Assembly (NCBI RefSeq): GCF_032490495.1
Contig: NZ_JAVYJB010000006.1
Coordinates: forward strand, 1-64,000
Reading direction: 5' to 3'
From: Pilosibacter fragilis
GTDB taxonomy: Bacteria; Bacillota; Clostridia; Lachnospirales; Lachnospiraceae
DNA length: 64,000 nt
Part shown: positions 33,817 through 42,548 of the stretch, one piece after another
Layout of the letters: the number at the start of each line of letters is the position of its first letter
How positions within the stretch are numbered: the first letter of the stretch is position 1
Made by a program: the position numbers and the translations under genes
The notes under the pieces: model-generated
The model's database searches: none
What the model was told of the DNA's origin: nothing
Seen by the model: the letters and a program-made list of their open reading frames with translations, nothing else

Positions 33817-34006
33817 GCACTTTTTTCTATTTTTTTTGATTTTTTTCCATTACATTTGATTTCATAAAAAACAAGGTCATTCGGGCATGCGGCGGCAGGG
33901 ATTCTTCTATATATGATAGACCTTTTAATAGTCTTTTCTCTCCTTAAATCCCTCATGCACCAGATACAGCCTGATCTATCTGATGTCATACAACAATTCA
34001 TATTAA

Positions 34007-34045
34007 AAAAAGAGGCGCGGCTTTTCACCCAGCCGCGCCTCTTTT
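34007..34045 (-). terminator. Terminator of codY
   Basis: AGAGGCGCGGCT pairs with AGCCGCGCCTCT and is followed on the minus strand by TTTTTTT. It begins about 20 nt after the codY stop. Confidence 0.95.
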
Positions 34046-34062
34046 CCACAGGTCTCCCTGTC

Positions 34063-34845
34063 TTATTTTGTATTTACTGCCTTTAAGGCTTTTAACTCAT
34101 CGAATACCACATCGTTTAAGACCTTAATATAGGTTCCCTTCATACCGGAAGAACGGGACTCGATAACTCCGGCACTCTCGAATTTGCGGAGCGCGTTTAC
34201 GATCACGGAGCGGGTGATTCCGACTCTGTCAGCAATCTTGCTGGCTACAAGGATTCCCTCGTTTCCGTCAAGCTCCTCGAAGATATGGGTGATCGCCTCT
34301 AACTCGGAGAAGGATAAGGTGCTGATCGCAGATTTTACGATCTGGACCTTTCTTGTCTCCTCGGCGTTCTCCTCATTTACGGAGCGCATCATCTCCAGAC
34401 CGACAACAGTCGTGCCGTACTCGCAGAGGATAATATCATCGATTTCATACTGTTCATCGGATTTGTACATAAACAAGGTTCCGAGACGTTCGCCTGCGAT
34501 ATCGATCGGAGCGATGATCGCCTGGTACTTCTTTACGTTCTCTTCAGCGAATCCGAGAGTCGCAAGGTTTACATTTTCCTTGGTGGAAAGGACACTTAAG
34601 AGGCGTTCGTTAAACATTTTATCGACATAGCCGCCTACCTTGTCCTCAATCAACTCATGGATCTCATCAACACCAGGACAGATGCTGACACCCAGGACTT
34701 TTCCTTTCTTGCTGATCACGAGAATGTTCGACAGCAAAATTTCGCTTAAAACTTTACAGATGTCGTTGAATACGACCTTGTGCGAATTGTTGTTGTGGAG
34801 CAGTTTGTTTATTTTTCTGGTCTTATCCAATAATTCAACACTCAT
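34063..34845 (-). CDS. codY: Global transcriptional regulator CodY
   Basis: The 260-residue repressor links branched-chain amino acid and GTP levels to gene expression. It has an N-terminal GAF-type effector domain (starting MSVELLDKTRKINKLL) and a C-terminal winged helix with ASKIADRVGITRSVIVNALR and the following SSGMKGTYIKVLN at about 200-245. AAAGGAGG precedes the ATG. It has its own promoter and terminator, between topA and rpsB. Confidence 0.98.
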   Translation of the reverse strand: MSVELLDKTRKINKLLHNNNSHKVVFNDICKVLSEILLSNILVISKKGKVLGVSICPGVDEIHELIEDKVGGYVDKMFNERLLSVLSTKENVNLATLGFAEENVKKYQAIIAPIDIAGERLGTLFMYKSDEQYEIDDIILCEYGTTVVGLEMMRSVNEENAEETRKVQIVKSAISTLSFSELEAITHIFEELDGNEGILVASKIADRVGITRSVIVNALRKFESAGVIESRSSGMKGTYIKVLNDVVFDELKALKAVNTK

Positions 34846-34900
34846 TTCCGAAAACCTCCTTTACTTTCTGATATCGTACGAATAATATTTGATCGATTAA

Positions 34901-34929
34901 ATTGTAACACGATATTTCCAGAATTTCAA
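34901..34929 (-). promoter_or_regulatory. Promoter of codY
   Basis: On the minus strand TTGAAA (34924-34929), a 17 bp spacer and TACAAT (34901-34906) precede codY. A second possible start, TTGACA with a weak TTAATT, lies just upstream at about 34950-34978. The AAATTCTGGAAAT stretch in the spacer only loosely resembles a CodY box. Confidence 0.65.
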
Positions 34930-35031
34930 GACTTTTTCGGATAATTAAGATAACTCGAAATAAATTGTCAAGTTCTTATCACATTTTAAAAGTTTGAATC
35001 ATTGAAATTGTACCATTTGTTTACGGCAAAT

Positions 35032-35066
35032 ATCCGGCAGAGCCTCTTCTGGGCGCTCTGCCGGAT
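35032..35066 (-). terminator. Hairpin after topA
   Basis: ATCCGGCAGAGC (35032-35043) pairs perfectly with GCTCTGCCGGAT (35055-35066), about 15 nt past the topA stop. The sequence after it is only moderately T-rich, so termination may be partial. Confidence 0.65.
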
Positions 35067-35081
35067 CTTGATCTCGTTATA

Positions 35082-37178
35082 TTAATCTTCTTTTTCTTCC
35101 TTATTTTCCTTCATCGGCATCACAAATCCGCACTGCTCATTGGCGCAGACGAGTTTGTTTCCTTTTTCCACCATGTAGCTGCCGCACTCCGGGCACTTCT
35201 CAGTGGATGGTTTCTGCCAGGACATGAAATCACAGTCCGGGTTAGCTTCACAGCCGTAATACTTTCTTCCCTTTTTCGTCTTCTTAATGATAACTTCTTT
35301 TCCACACTTCGGGCACGGGATTCCAGTCTTCTCCAAATACGGCTTTGTGTTTCGGCATTCCGGGAATCCGGGACATGCGAGGAATTTTCCATGAGGACCA
35401 TATTTGATGACCATCCTTCTTCCGCAGAGCTCGCAGATCTCATCGGACTCCTCATCTGCGATATGGACAGTCTCCAAGGTTCTCTGCGCCTCTTCCACCG
35501 CTTCCATAAGATCAGGGTAGAAGTTTCTTACGATGGTCTTCCACGGAGTCAGGCCCTCTCCGACACTGTCTAACAGGTACTCCAGGTTCGCGGTGAAGGC
35601 AATGTCCACGATGCTCGGAAAGCACTGCTTCATGATCCGGTTAACGACCTCGCCAATCTCGGTCACATAGATGTTCTTATTCTCTTTTACCACATAACGG
35701 CGGGCTAAGATCGTTGTGATCGTCGGCGCATAGGTACTCGGGCGGCCAATGCCCTGTTCCTCCATGGCTTTTACCAGGGATGCCTCTGTGTAATGGGCCG
35801 GCGGCTGGGTAAAGTGCTGGGCGCTCACGAGATCCGCAAGCTCAAGCTCCTCACCTTTTTCCAGCTTCGAGAGGATCTGGTTTTTCTCCTCTTTCTCATC
35901 CGCCTCGATATAGACGGACATGAAGCCGTCGAACTTCAGTCTGGATGCCGTCATCGTAAACTCGTTTCCGCCCGCTCCGATCTTTACGGATGTTGTCTCA
36001 TAGACAGCCGCGGACATGCGGCTCGCCGTGAAGCGCTTCCAGATCAGCTGGTAGAGGCGGAACTGGTCTCGTGCCAGGGATTCTTTTACCTTTACAGGTG
36101 TTAAGGAAAGATTTGTCGGACGGATCGCCTCGTGGGCATCCTGGATCTTTCCGCTGTTCTTCTTTGTATTTTCACCCTGGGACAGGTAATTCTCGCCGTA
36201 GTTTTCAGCGATGAAATCACTTGCCATCTTCTCTGCTTCCTCAGCCACACGGGTGGAATCGGTACGCAGGTAGGTGATGAGACCGACGGTGCCATGGCCC
36301 TTTACATCAACGCCCTCGTAGAGCTGCTGGGCGAGGCGCATGGTCTTCTGGGTAGAAAAGTTCAACGCCTTGGACGCTTCCTGCTGCAGGGTACTCGTTG
36401 TAAACGGAAGCGGCGGTTTCTTCGTGCGCTCCCCGTTTCTGATATCTGTCACGATAAATTTCTGTCCCTTTAAGGACTCAAGTAAAGCGTCAAGCTCCGC
36501 CTTGCTCTTGATCTCCGTTTTTCCATCTTTGTCATTATGAAAATGGGCTGCTGCCGGTTTCTTTGAACCCGGAGCTTTTAACATCGCGTCGAGGCTCCAG
36601 TATTCCTCCGGGATAAACGCGGAGATCTCCTCTTCCCTGTCGCAGATCATGCGGAGGGCCGCAGACTGGACACGGCCAGCGCTAAGGCCTCTCTTAACCT
36701 TCTCCCAGAGGATCGGGCTGATCTTATAGCCAACAATACGGTCCAGGATACGCCTCGTCTGCTGAGCGTCCACCAGGTTCATATCGATATCGCGGGGTGC
36801 CTTTAAGGACGCCTTTACCGCATTTTTCGTGATCTCATTGAAGCTGATCCTGTATACTTTTTTATCTTTTACCTCGTCAAGCTTTAACGCTTTCATCAAA
36901 TGCCAGGAAATCGCTTCTCCCTCACGGTCAGGGTCAGTTGCGAGATAAATTTTATCTGCTTTTTTTACTTCCTTCCGAAGCTTCGCAAGGATATCTCCCT
37001 TGCCCCGGATCGTAATATATTTCGGTTCATAATCATTTTCCACATCAATTCCGAGCTGGCTCTTCGGAAGATCTCTCACGTGTCCGTTGGACGCGTCGAC
37101 CTCATATGTGCTTCCCAGGAATTTTTTAATTGTTTTAACCTTTGCAGGAGACTCTACAATCACAAGACTGTTCGCCAT
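35082..37178 (-). CDS. topA: DNA topoisomerase I
   Basis: The type IA enzyme of about 698 residues relaxes negative supercoils. The start at 37178 gives MANSLVIVESPAKVKTI, the usual TOPRIM beginning; an in-frame TTG at 37199 is less likely. The DPDREGEAISWHL metal-binding motif is near residue 115, and the catalytic tyrosine is in GLITYLRTDSTR. The C-terminus has three four-cysteine zinc ribbons, beginning CELCGRR, CPKCGKE and CPECGSY. It follows dprA closely. Confidence 0.97.
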   Translation of the reverse strand: MANSLVIVESPAKVKTIKKFLGSTYEVDASNGHVRDLPKSQLGIDVENDYEPKYITIRGKGDILAKLRKEVKKADKIYLATDPDREGEAISWHLMKALKLDEVKDKKVYRISFNEITKNAVKASLKAPRDIDMNLVDAQQTRRILDRIVGYKISPILWEKVKRGLSAGRVQSAALRMICDREEEISAFIPEEYWSLDAMLKAPGSKKPAAAHFHNDKDGKTEIKSKAELDALLESLKGQKFIVTDIRNGERTKKPPLPFTTSTLQQEASKALNFSTQKTMRLAQQLYEGVDVKGHGTVGLITYLRTDSTRVAEEAEKMASDFIAENYGENYLSQGENTKKNSGKIQDAHEAIRPTNLSLTPVKVKESLARDQFRLYQLIWKRFTASRMSAAVYETTSVKIGAGGNEFTMTASRLKFDGFMSVYIEADEKEEKNQILSKLEKGEELELADLVSAQHFTQPPAHYTEASLVKAMEEQGIGRPSTYAPTITTILARRYVVKENKNIYVTEIGEVVNRIMKQCFPSIVDIAFTANLEYLLDSVGEGLTPWKTIVRNFYPDLMEAVEEAQRTLETVHIADEESDEICELCGRRMVIKYGPHGKFLACPGFPECRNTKPYLEKTGIPCPKCGKEVIIKKTKKGRKYYGCEANPDCDFMSWQKPSTEKCPECGSYMVEKGNKLVCANEQCGFVMPMKENKEEKED

Positions 37179-37199
37179 ATTCTTCACATCCTTCTGCAA

Positions 37200-38306
37200 T
37201 CATTCCGCTTTTTTATAATATTGATTCCCGGTTCCAAAAACAAGTCCCGCAAGCTCCAGCTTTAAAAGGGCTTCCATACATTCTGTCACGGAGAGTCCGC
37301 AGAGTGCGGCGATCTCTTCCAGATATCTGGGGCGCGAATCAACCGAAGCATACACCAAATTTTCGTTCTTGGCAAGCCTATTTTGTGAAAATTTATGAAT
37401 CGTTAATTTTCTTTCGTATTTCATTCCGAGGAATTCCAGCACATCCGAGGGGCTTAAAAGCATGTTCGCACCGCCCTGGATCAGGCGGTTGCAGCCACCG
37501 CTTAATGGGTCATTTGCCCGTCCCGGAAGGGCGAAAACTTCTTTTCCCTGCTCCAGGGCAAAGTCCGCCGTGATCAGGGATCCGCTCTTCTCCCTCGCTT
37601 CTATTATAATAACCGCATCAGCGAGGGCGCTGATGATCCGGTTGCGCATGGGGAAATTCATGGCGGCGGGGCGGGTTCCCGGGACGAACTCCGAGAGGAT
37701 GCCGCCGTTTTCCTCCATGGCATGGAAAATTTTGTAATTTTCCCGTGGGTAGCAGACGTTTACCCCGCAGCCCAAGACTGCGTAGGTGGGCTTTCCACGC
37801 TCGATGGCGCCTCTGTGGGCATAGCCGTCCACGCCGGCTGCCATGCCGCTGATGATGTTGACTCCGGCGTTGGCGAGTTCCCCGGCGTAGAAGCCTGCCG
37901 CTTCCTTCCCGTACTCCGTGCAGGCTCTCGCGCCCACGATGGCCACCGACGGGACCTCGTTTTCCGGGAGACTGCCTTTTACAAAGAGGGCTGCCGGGCG
38001 GTCTTTATATGGAAGAAACCGGGTCGGATAGTCCGGGTCGCATTCCGCGATGACGCGGATGTTCTTCTGTGCCAGGCCGGCAAACTCCTTCCGCCATACG
38101 GATTCATATTTTCTCGACTCAAGGAATACCTCCGCGCGTCGCTCTGTGAGGACTCCTGATTTCCGCAGTTCCTGGGGGCTTGCTGTCCAGGCAGACAGGC
38201 AGGTCCCAAATGTGTCTTTCAGGCCTCTGATTGTTACGCCGCCGAAACCGGGAACGTGGCAGAGGCAGTAGAGAGCTTCGCGGTCGGTGAGTGTATTACT
38301 TGTCAT
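37200..38306 (-). CDS. dprA: DNA-processing protein A
   Basis: The 368-residue protein loads RecA on incoming single-stranded DNA during transformation and is widely kept in Firmicutes. The Rossmann-like core has IVGARACTEYG, ISGMAAGVDGYAHRGA, VLGCGVNVCYPREN and SGSLITADFALEQG. A helix-hairpin-helix-like N-terminus and a winged-helix C-terminus (about 310-365) flank it. AAGGAG precedes the ATG. It lies between yifB and topA, all probably one transcript. Confidence 0.96.
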   Translation of the reverse strand: MTSNTLTDREALYCLCHVPGFGGVTIRGLKDTFGTCLSAWTASPQELRKSGVLTERRAEVFLESRKYESVWRKEFAGLAQKNIRVIAECDPDYPTRFLPYKDRPAALFVKGSLPENEVPSVAIVGARACTEYGKEAAGFYAGELANAGVNIISGMAAGVDGYAHRGAIERGKPTYAVLGCGVNVCYPRENYKIFHAMEENGGILSEFVPGTRPAAMNFPMRNRIISALADAVIIIEAREKSGSLITADFALEQGKEVFALPGRANDPLSGGCNRLIQGGANMLLSPSDVLEFLGMKYERKLTIHKFSQNRLAKNENLVYASVDSRPRYLEEIAALCGLSVTECMEALLKLELAGLVFGTGNQYYKKAE

Positions 38307-38323
38307 AATTTCATATTCTCCTT

Positions 38324-39859
38324 TTAATTTCCCCAGAATTTATCGCGGCTCTTCACATAAGACACTGCTTCACAGAGATCCGCAAGCCGGATTTTCTCTT
38401 CTTCTGCAAGATCTGCCGTTGTCCGTGCTACTTTCAGGATTCGGTCATGCATTCTGGCCGAAAGGGCGAGCTTTTCAAAAATTTCTTCCATAAACTTTTC
38501 TTCCTCACGTCCGAGCCCGCAGAATTTCCGTATATGACGTCCTGACATTTCACCGTTACAGCGGACATTTTCACCTGCGAAACGTTCTCTCTGGATCTTC
38601 CTTGCCTGTTCCACACGGGCACGGATTTCACGGGATGATTCGTTATTTCCACTGCTTTTGATATCTCCGTAAGTGATCGGTGCTGCCTCCACGCAGATAT
38701 CGATCCTGTCTAACATTGGTCCCGATACTTTCTGTAAATACCGGGTTATTTGTCCCTCGGTGCAGCGGCAGCGGGAACGGTCGGGGAAATGACCGCAAGG
38801 ACAGGGGTTCATGGCCGCAACGAGCTGGAAATTCGCAGGATATGTCACGGAAGCTTCCACTCTCGAGACAGTCACCTCCCGTTCCTCCAAAGGCTGACGC
38901 AACGTCTCCAGGGCTGCTCTGGAGAATTCCGGAAACTCGTCAAGGAACAAAATCCCGCCGGTGGCAAGAGATATCTCCCCCGGCTTCGGTCTTCTCCCAC
39001 CTCCGGTCAGTGCCTGAACCGACACGGTGTGATGGGGTGCCCGGAACGGACGTATCCGGATCAAAGGCTCTTTGGCTGTCAGGAGATGGCTCACACTATA
39101 GATTTTTGAGATCTCGATGCTCTCTGCGATATCAAGCCCCGGCATGATCGTCGGCATTCTTTTTGCCAGCATGGTCTTTCCAGCTCCCGCAGGACCAACG
39201 ATCAAAAGATTATGTTTTCCAGCTGCCGCCACCTCGGCTGCTCTTCTGAGCAGCGGCTGACCGGAAAGTTCTGAAAAATCCACCTCGTAACGGTTCATGG
39301 AATTCTGCAATTCGTCCATATTTATCGTTGACTCCGCCTGCATAGGAAGCTTTCCCGAAAGCACCTCCAGGAGATGTCTCAGATCCCGGATCCCATAAAG
39401 TTCCATTCCCCCTATAACGGATGCTTCATTCACATTCTCCACAGGTAAAAATACACGTTTAAAACCACTTTCCCGTGCCTGGTCTGTAAGTGCCATAACC
39501 CCAGGAATTCCCCGAACAGTCCCGTCCAGCCCCAGTTCTCCGAACAAGACAGCGTCTTTGAGATCTTTCGCCCGAAATCCACCGTAGGCGGATAAAATGG
39601 CAGCGGCGATCGCGAGGTCGAATCCGGTCCCTTCCTTTCTAAAATCTGCCGGGGACAGGTTGATCGTGATCTTTTTGGGCGGCAGGGAAAGTCCGAGATT
39701 TTTGATCGCCGTCCGCACCCTGTCTCCGCCTTCCCGTACCTCGGACGCAAGGTAACCTACGAGGATCAGCCCCGGAAGTCCATCGCTGACGTCCGCCTCC
39801 ACGGTCACATTCTTTCCCTCCATGCCGCGAAGGTATATGCTGTTGATTTTACTGAACAA
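38324..39859 (-). CDS. YifB/ComM-family Mg-chelatase-like AAA+ ATPase
   Basis: The 511-residue protein begins at a TTG (39859) placed after AAAGGAG. The N-terminal Lon-protease-like substrate fold (about 1-180) is followed by an AAA+ domain with Walker A VGPAGAGKTMLAKR and Walker B GILFLDEFPEF, a cysteine-containing CPCGHFPD motif, and a C-terminal lid. ComM promotes branch migration during natural transformation in some bacteria. Its position next to dprA fits a DNA-uptake or recombination role. Confidence 0.95.
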   Translation of the reverse strand: MFSKINSIYLRGMEGKNVTVEADVSDGLPGLILVGYLASEVREGGDRVRTAIKNLGLSLPPKKITINLSPADFRKEGTGFDLAIAAAILSAYGGFRAKDLKDAVLFGELGLDGTVRGIPGVMALTDQARESGFKRVFLPVENVNEASVIGGMELYGIRDLRHLLEVLSGKLPMQAESTINMDELQNSMNRYEVDFSELSGQPLLRRAAEVAAAGKHNLLIVGPAGAGKTMLAKRMPTIMPGLDIAESIEISKIYSVSHLLTAKEPLIRIRPFRAPHHTVSVQALTGGGRRPKPGEISLATGGILFLDEFPEFSRAALETLRQPLEEREVTVSRVEASVTYPANFQLVAAMNPCPCGHFPDRSRCRCTEGQITRYLQKVSGPMLDRIDICVEAAPITYGDIKSSGNNESSREIRARVEQARKIQRERFAGENVRCNGEMSGRHIRKFCGLGREEEKFMEEIFEKLALSARMHDRILKVARTTADLAEEEKIRLADLCEAVSYVKSRDKFWGN

Positions 39860-39984
39860 AAAGACTCCTTTCCAAACATGTTTAAGATGTTTTTGCTTTG
39901 CTGAATTTTTCAGAACTATTTTTGACAGGTGAATTTTTCACCATTGTTGATAATATAGATGTATTTAAGAATATTTAAGAAAAA

Positions 39985-40175
39985 TATTGGTAACTGTCCA
40001 GTAAGTCTGCGCACTTGTTGCGCTGACCGTAAGAAAACATAGGCTGGAAGGCAAAAATCCCATCAGCGAAGCTGATCAGGAATGGATTTTTGCGTGTAAC
40101 TATGAAGGTACTGAATAGTTACAAATATTGAATTTATAGCAGACTGACCCGCAGATCAGCGCAGCCAGTCTGCCG
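39985..40175. repeat. Multi-hairpin intergenic element downstream of the lipase gene
   Basis: Several stems follow one another: TGCGCA/TGCGC near 40010-40022, CAAAAATCC with GGATTTTTG (40052-40092) enclosing ATCAGC-GAA-GCTGAT, GTAACTAT with ATAGTTAC (40096-40122), and GCAGACTG with CAGTCTGC (40139-40173). No gene is present between 39860 and 40359. The GAA-loop stem recalls the one at 62973-63010. It directly abuts repeat copy B, so the two may be parts of one composite element. Confidence 0.6.
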
Positions 40176-40178
40176 CTT

Positions 40179-40360
40179 TTATCTCAGTCGAGAAGACTCC
40201 CACCTCATTAGGTGGTGAGTAATAGCAAATTTGCCTCAGTGGGAGTTGGGTCTCCGGCTGAGATAAACGCTCCGCGGGGATGCGCAGTGATTCTGTATGG
40301 AATATGTCAGCTTTGCTGACCAGAATCACGCGCCAAGTCTCACGGATGTTCGACTTGAAT
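40179..40360 (-). repeat. Stop-codon-associated structured repeat, copy B
   Basis: This is the most complete copy. On the minus strand it begins in the lipase stop codon (TAA, then TTCAAGTCGAACATCCGTGA). It has an AAGTC/GACTT stem, a GATTCTG/CAGAATC stem enclosing GTCAGC-AAA-GCTGAC, and a terminal ATCTCAG/CTGAGAT stem with CCACCT-CATT-AGGTGG. Copy A differs at scattered sites and in a loop, while the stems are kept. Confidence 0.8.
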
Positions 40361-41295
40361 TATTTGTTCTTCTCATGCTCCTCGATCCACTCCAGAATAT
40401 CCCCGGATACCTGTTCGCGGTTGAGTTCATTTAAAAGTTCATGCCTCGCGCCCTCATAAAAGCCGATGGAAAGGTCCTCCACTCCAGCTTTATCATAGCG
40501 GTCATAGACTCTCCTCACACCTTTTGTCTCCTCACCTACCGGATCCTTGCTTCCGGAGAGGATCAGGACCGGGAGGTCGGTGCACATTTTGCCTGCTTTT
40601 TCGAGTTTTGCGGTCTTTAAGATCACCTCGAAGAAATCCCGGTACGCGCCCGCGGTGAAGATGAAGTTCGTCAGCGGGTCATCCCCGAAGGCACGGTCTC
40701 TCTTCTCATCCCTGGACAGCCAGTCGTAAGGCGTCTTTGTCGGCTTGAATTTCCGGTTATAGTTTCCAAGGGACAGGTTGTAGAGCATTTTGCTCCTGTA
40801 TCTCGTCCCTTTCCTCTTACAGACAGAGTCCGCCAGCATATATCCGAACCGCACCTCAGCGTCCTTCGGTGCTCCGGTTCCGAGCAGGATCACACCGTCG
40901 ATTCCGTCCTTGTAGACGGTCAGATATCGTCTCGCGAAGAACGACCCCATACTGTGCCCCAAAAGGAAAATCGGCACACCCGGATATTTTCTCTGTGCAT
41001 GGACCGTCACACGGCGCATATCACGGATCACGGAGACAGCGCCCGCATGGTCACCGAAATATCCCCTGTCCTCCTCCGCTGCCGCGGTCTTTCCGTGGCC
41101 TAAGTGGTCATTCCCGAGAACATAGATCCCGTGTCCCGCAAGGAATTCCGCAAACTCCCGGTATCTTCCCACATGTTCCATCATTCCATGGGCAATCTGG
41201 ACGACGGCTTTCACCTCGCCGTTTGGAATCCATTCCATACAGTGGAGATTCGCAAGACCGCTGCTGGATGGTATATAAAATTCATGGATCTCCAT
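40360..41295 (-). CDS. Alpha/beta hydrolase (lysophospholipase / monoacylglycerol lipase type)
   Basis: The roughly 311-residue serine hydrolase starts at 41295 behind AGGAGG. The oxyanion and nucleophile regions are VQIAHGMMEHVGRY and LLGHSMGSFFARRY, with the serine in GHSMGS. The acid lies in ILSGSKDPVG and the histidine in YEGARHELLNE. It has no signal peptide, so it acts in the cytoplasm. It is monocistronic. The lipid or ester substrate cannot be told from the sequence. Its stop codon is shared with repeat copy B. Confidence 0.88.
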   Translation of the reverse strand: MEIHEFYIPSSSGLANLHCMEWIPNGEVKAVVQIAHGMMEHVGRYREFAEFLAGHGIYVLGNDHLGHGKTAAAEEDRGYFGDHAGAVSVIRDMRRVTVHAQRKYPGVPIFLLGHSMGSFFARRYLTVYKDGIDGVILLGTGAPKDAEVRFGYMLADSVCKRKGTRYRSKMLYNLSLGNYNRKFKPTKTPYDWLSRDEKRDRAFGDDPLTNFIFTAGAYRDFFEVILKTAKLEKAGKMCTDLPVLILSGSKDPVGEETKGVRRVYDRYDKAGVEDLSIGFYEGARHELLNELNREQVSGDILEWIEEHEKNK

Positions 41296-41544
41296 AATTT
41301 CTGCCTCCTGTGCATAAAACATTTTCGATTTTAGCTAACAGGCACTCAAATACCCGTTCCGCCTGTCATCAGTGCTCATCGAAGAGTTTTATAAATATAG
41401 TCCTAGTATAACACGCACTCAAAACTTTCCCTAGGAAACATCTGTTAAAATTTCATAAACTTTATCTAAACCGAAATTAAATGTGTCAGGCGCATTCCGC
41501 TATCCTGTATGGTCACCCACACCGGGCTGCACTCTGCGCAGGCG

Positions 41545-41580
41545 CAAAAAAGCCCCGCAGGCGCTCTCACACCAGCGGGG
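41545..41580 (-). terminator. Terminator of the arg operon
   Basis: On the minus strand CCCCGC pairs with GCGGGG and is followed by CTTTTTT. It lies about 55 nt beyond the argF stop. The remainder of 41296-41636 holds only the lipase upstream region and no gene. Confidence 0.9.
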
Positions 41581-41636
41581 ACTTTCTAACTTTCCAATGC
41601 TTCCAACCTCAATTACAAGACAGTCGTCATGTCCGA

Positions 41637-42548
41637 TCAGTCTTTCTTCATCAGCTTTACCATAACAGCCTTCTGCGCATGCAGGCGGTTCTCTGCCTCA
41701 TTGAAGATCTCGTCGGCATGTTCCTCGAAGACTTCCTCGGTGATCTCCTGTCCGCGGTATGCCGGGAGACAGTGCTGGACCATAGCGCCCGCGTTTGCGG
41801 CCGCGAGGAGCTGTCTGTTGATCTGGTAGTCCTTGAAGATTTTCTTTCTCTCCTCTTTCTCCGCTTCTTCTCCCATCGAAGTCCATGTATCTGTGATCAG
41901 AATATCCGCACCGGACGCCGCCATAAACGGATCTGTCTCCAAGGCAAACTTATCGCCGTAGCCCTTCGTGAATTCAAGGACAGCTCCGTCCGGCTTGTAT
42001 CCGTCCGGTGTCGCGACCGCCACGTTCATTCCGACCTTTAAGCCACCAACGATCAGGGAGTTTGCCATATTGTTGCCGTCACCGATGAAGCACATTTTGA
42101 GTCCGGAGAAGCTTCCGAACTTCTCACGGATCGTCATGAGGTCCGCAAGGACCTGACACGGATGACAGAAATCCGTCAGGCCGTTGATGACCGGGATGGA
42201 ACCAAATTTTGCGAGGTTCTCCACTTCCTTCTGCTCAAAGGTACGGATCATGATACCGTCAAGGTATCTTGACAACACGCGGGCAGTATCCTGAACCGGC
42301 TCTCCACGGCCGATCTGCAGATCTCTGGAGGACAGAAACAATGCATGTCCACCCAGCTGATACATTCCTGTCTCGAAGGAAACCCTCGTTCTTGTGGAGG
42401 ATTTCTGGAAGATCATTCCCAGTGTCTGCCCTTTTAAAAGCTCATGAGGAATGTTGTGCTTTCTTTCATATTTTAACTGGTCTGCCAGATCCAGAATTCC
42501 AATGATCTCCTCTGTACTGAGATCCAGTAATTTTAATAAGTTCTTCAT
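41637..42548 (-). CDS. argF: Ornithine carbamoyltransferase
   Basis: The 303-residue enzyme makes citrulline from ornithine and carbamoyl phosphate. Signatures are the carbamoyl-phosphate loop SSTRTR, HPCQVLAD and the ornithine-binding HCLPA. Its ATG overlaps the argD stop by 4 nt, so translation is coupled. It is last in argC-argB-argD-argF. An anabolic role is more likely than the arginine-deiminase role, because the neighbours are biosynthetic and ARG boxes control the promoter. Confidence 0.97.
   Translation of the reverse strand: MKNLLKLLDLSTEEIIGILDLADQLKYERKHNIPHELLKGQTLGMIFQKSSTRTRVSFETGMYQLGGHALFLSSRDLQIGRGEPVQDTARVLSRYLDGIMIRTFEQKEVENLAKFGSIPVINGLTDFCHPCQVLADLMTIREKFGSFSGLKMCFIGDGNNMANSLIVGGLKVGMNVAVATPDGYKPDGAVLEFTKGYGDKFALETDPFMAASGADILITDTWTSMGEEAEKEERKKIFKDYQINRQLLAAANAGAMVQHCLPAYRGQEITEEVFEEHADEIFNEAENRLHAQKAVMVKLMKKD

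Noticed and set aside
33801..34049. 82-codon minus-strand frame between codY and rpsB
   Set aside because: It contains the codY terminator and rpsB promoter sequences, has an unusual composition, and matches no family.
34907..34923. CodY autoregulatory box in the codY promoter
   Set aside because: The AAATTCTGGAAAT stretch has about five mismatches to the consensus, too weak to claim.
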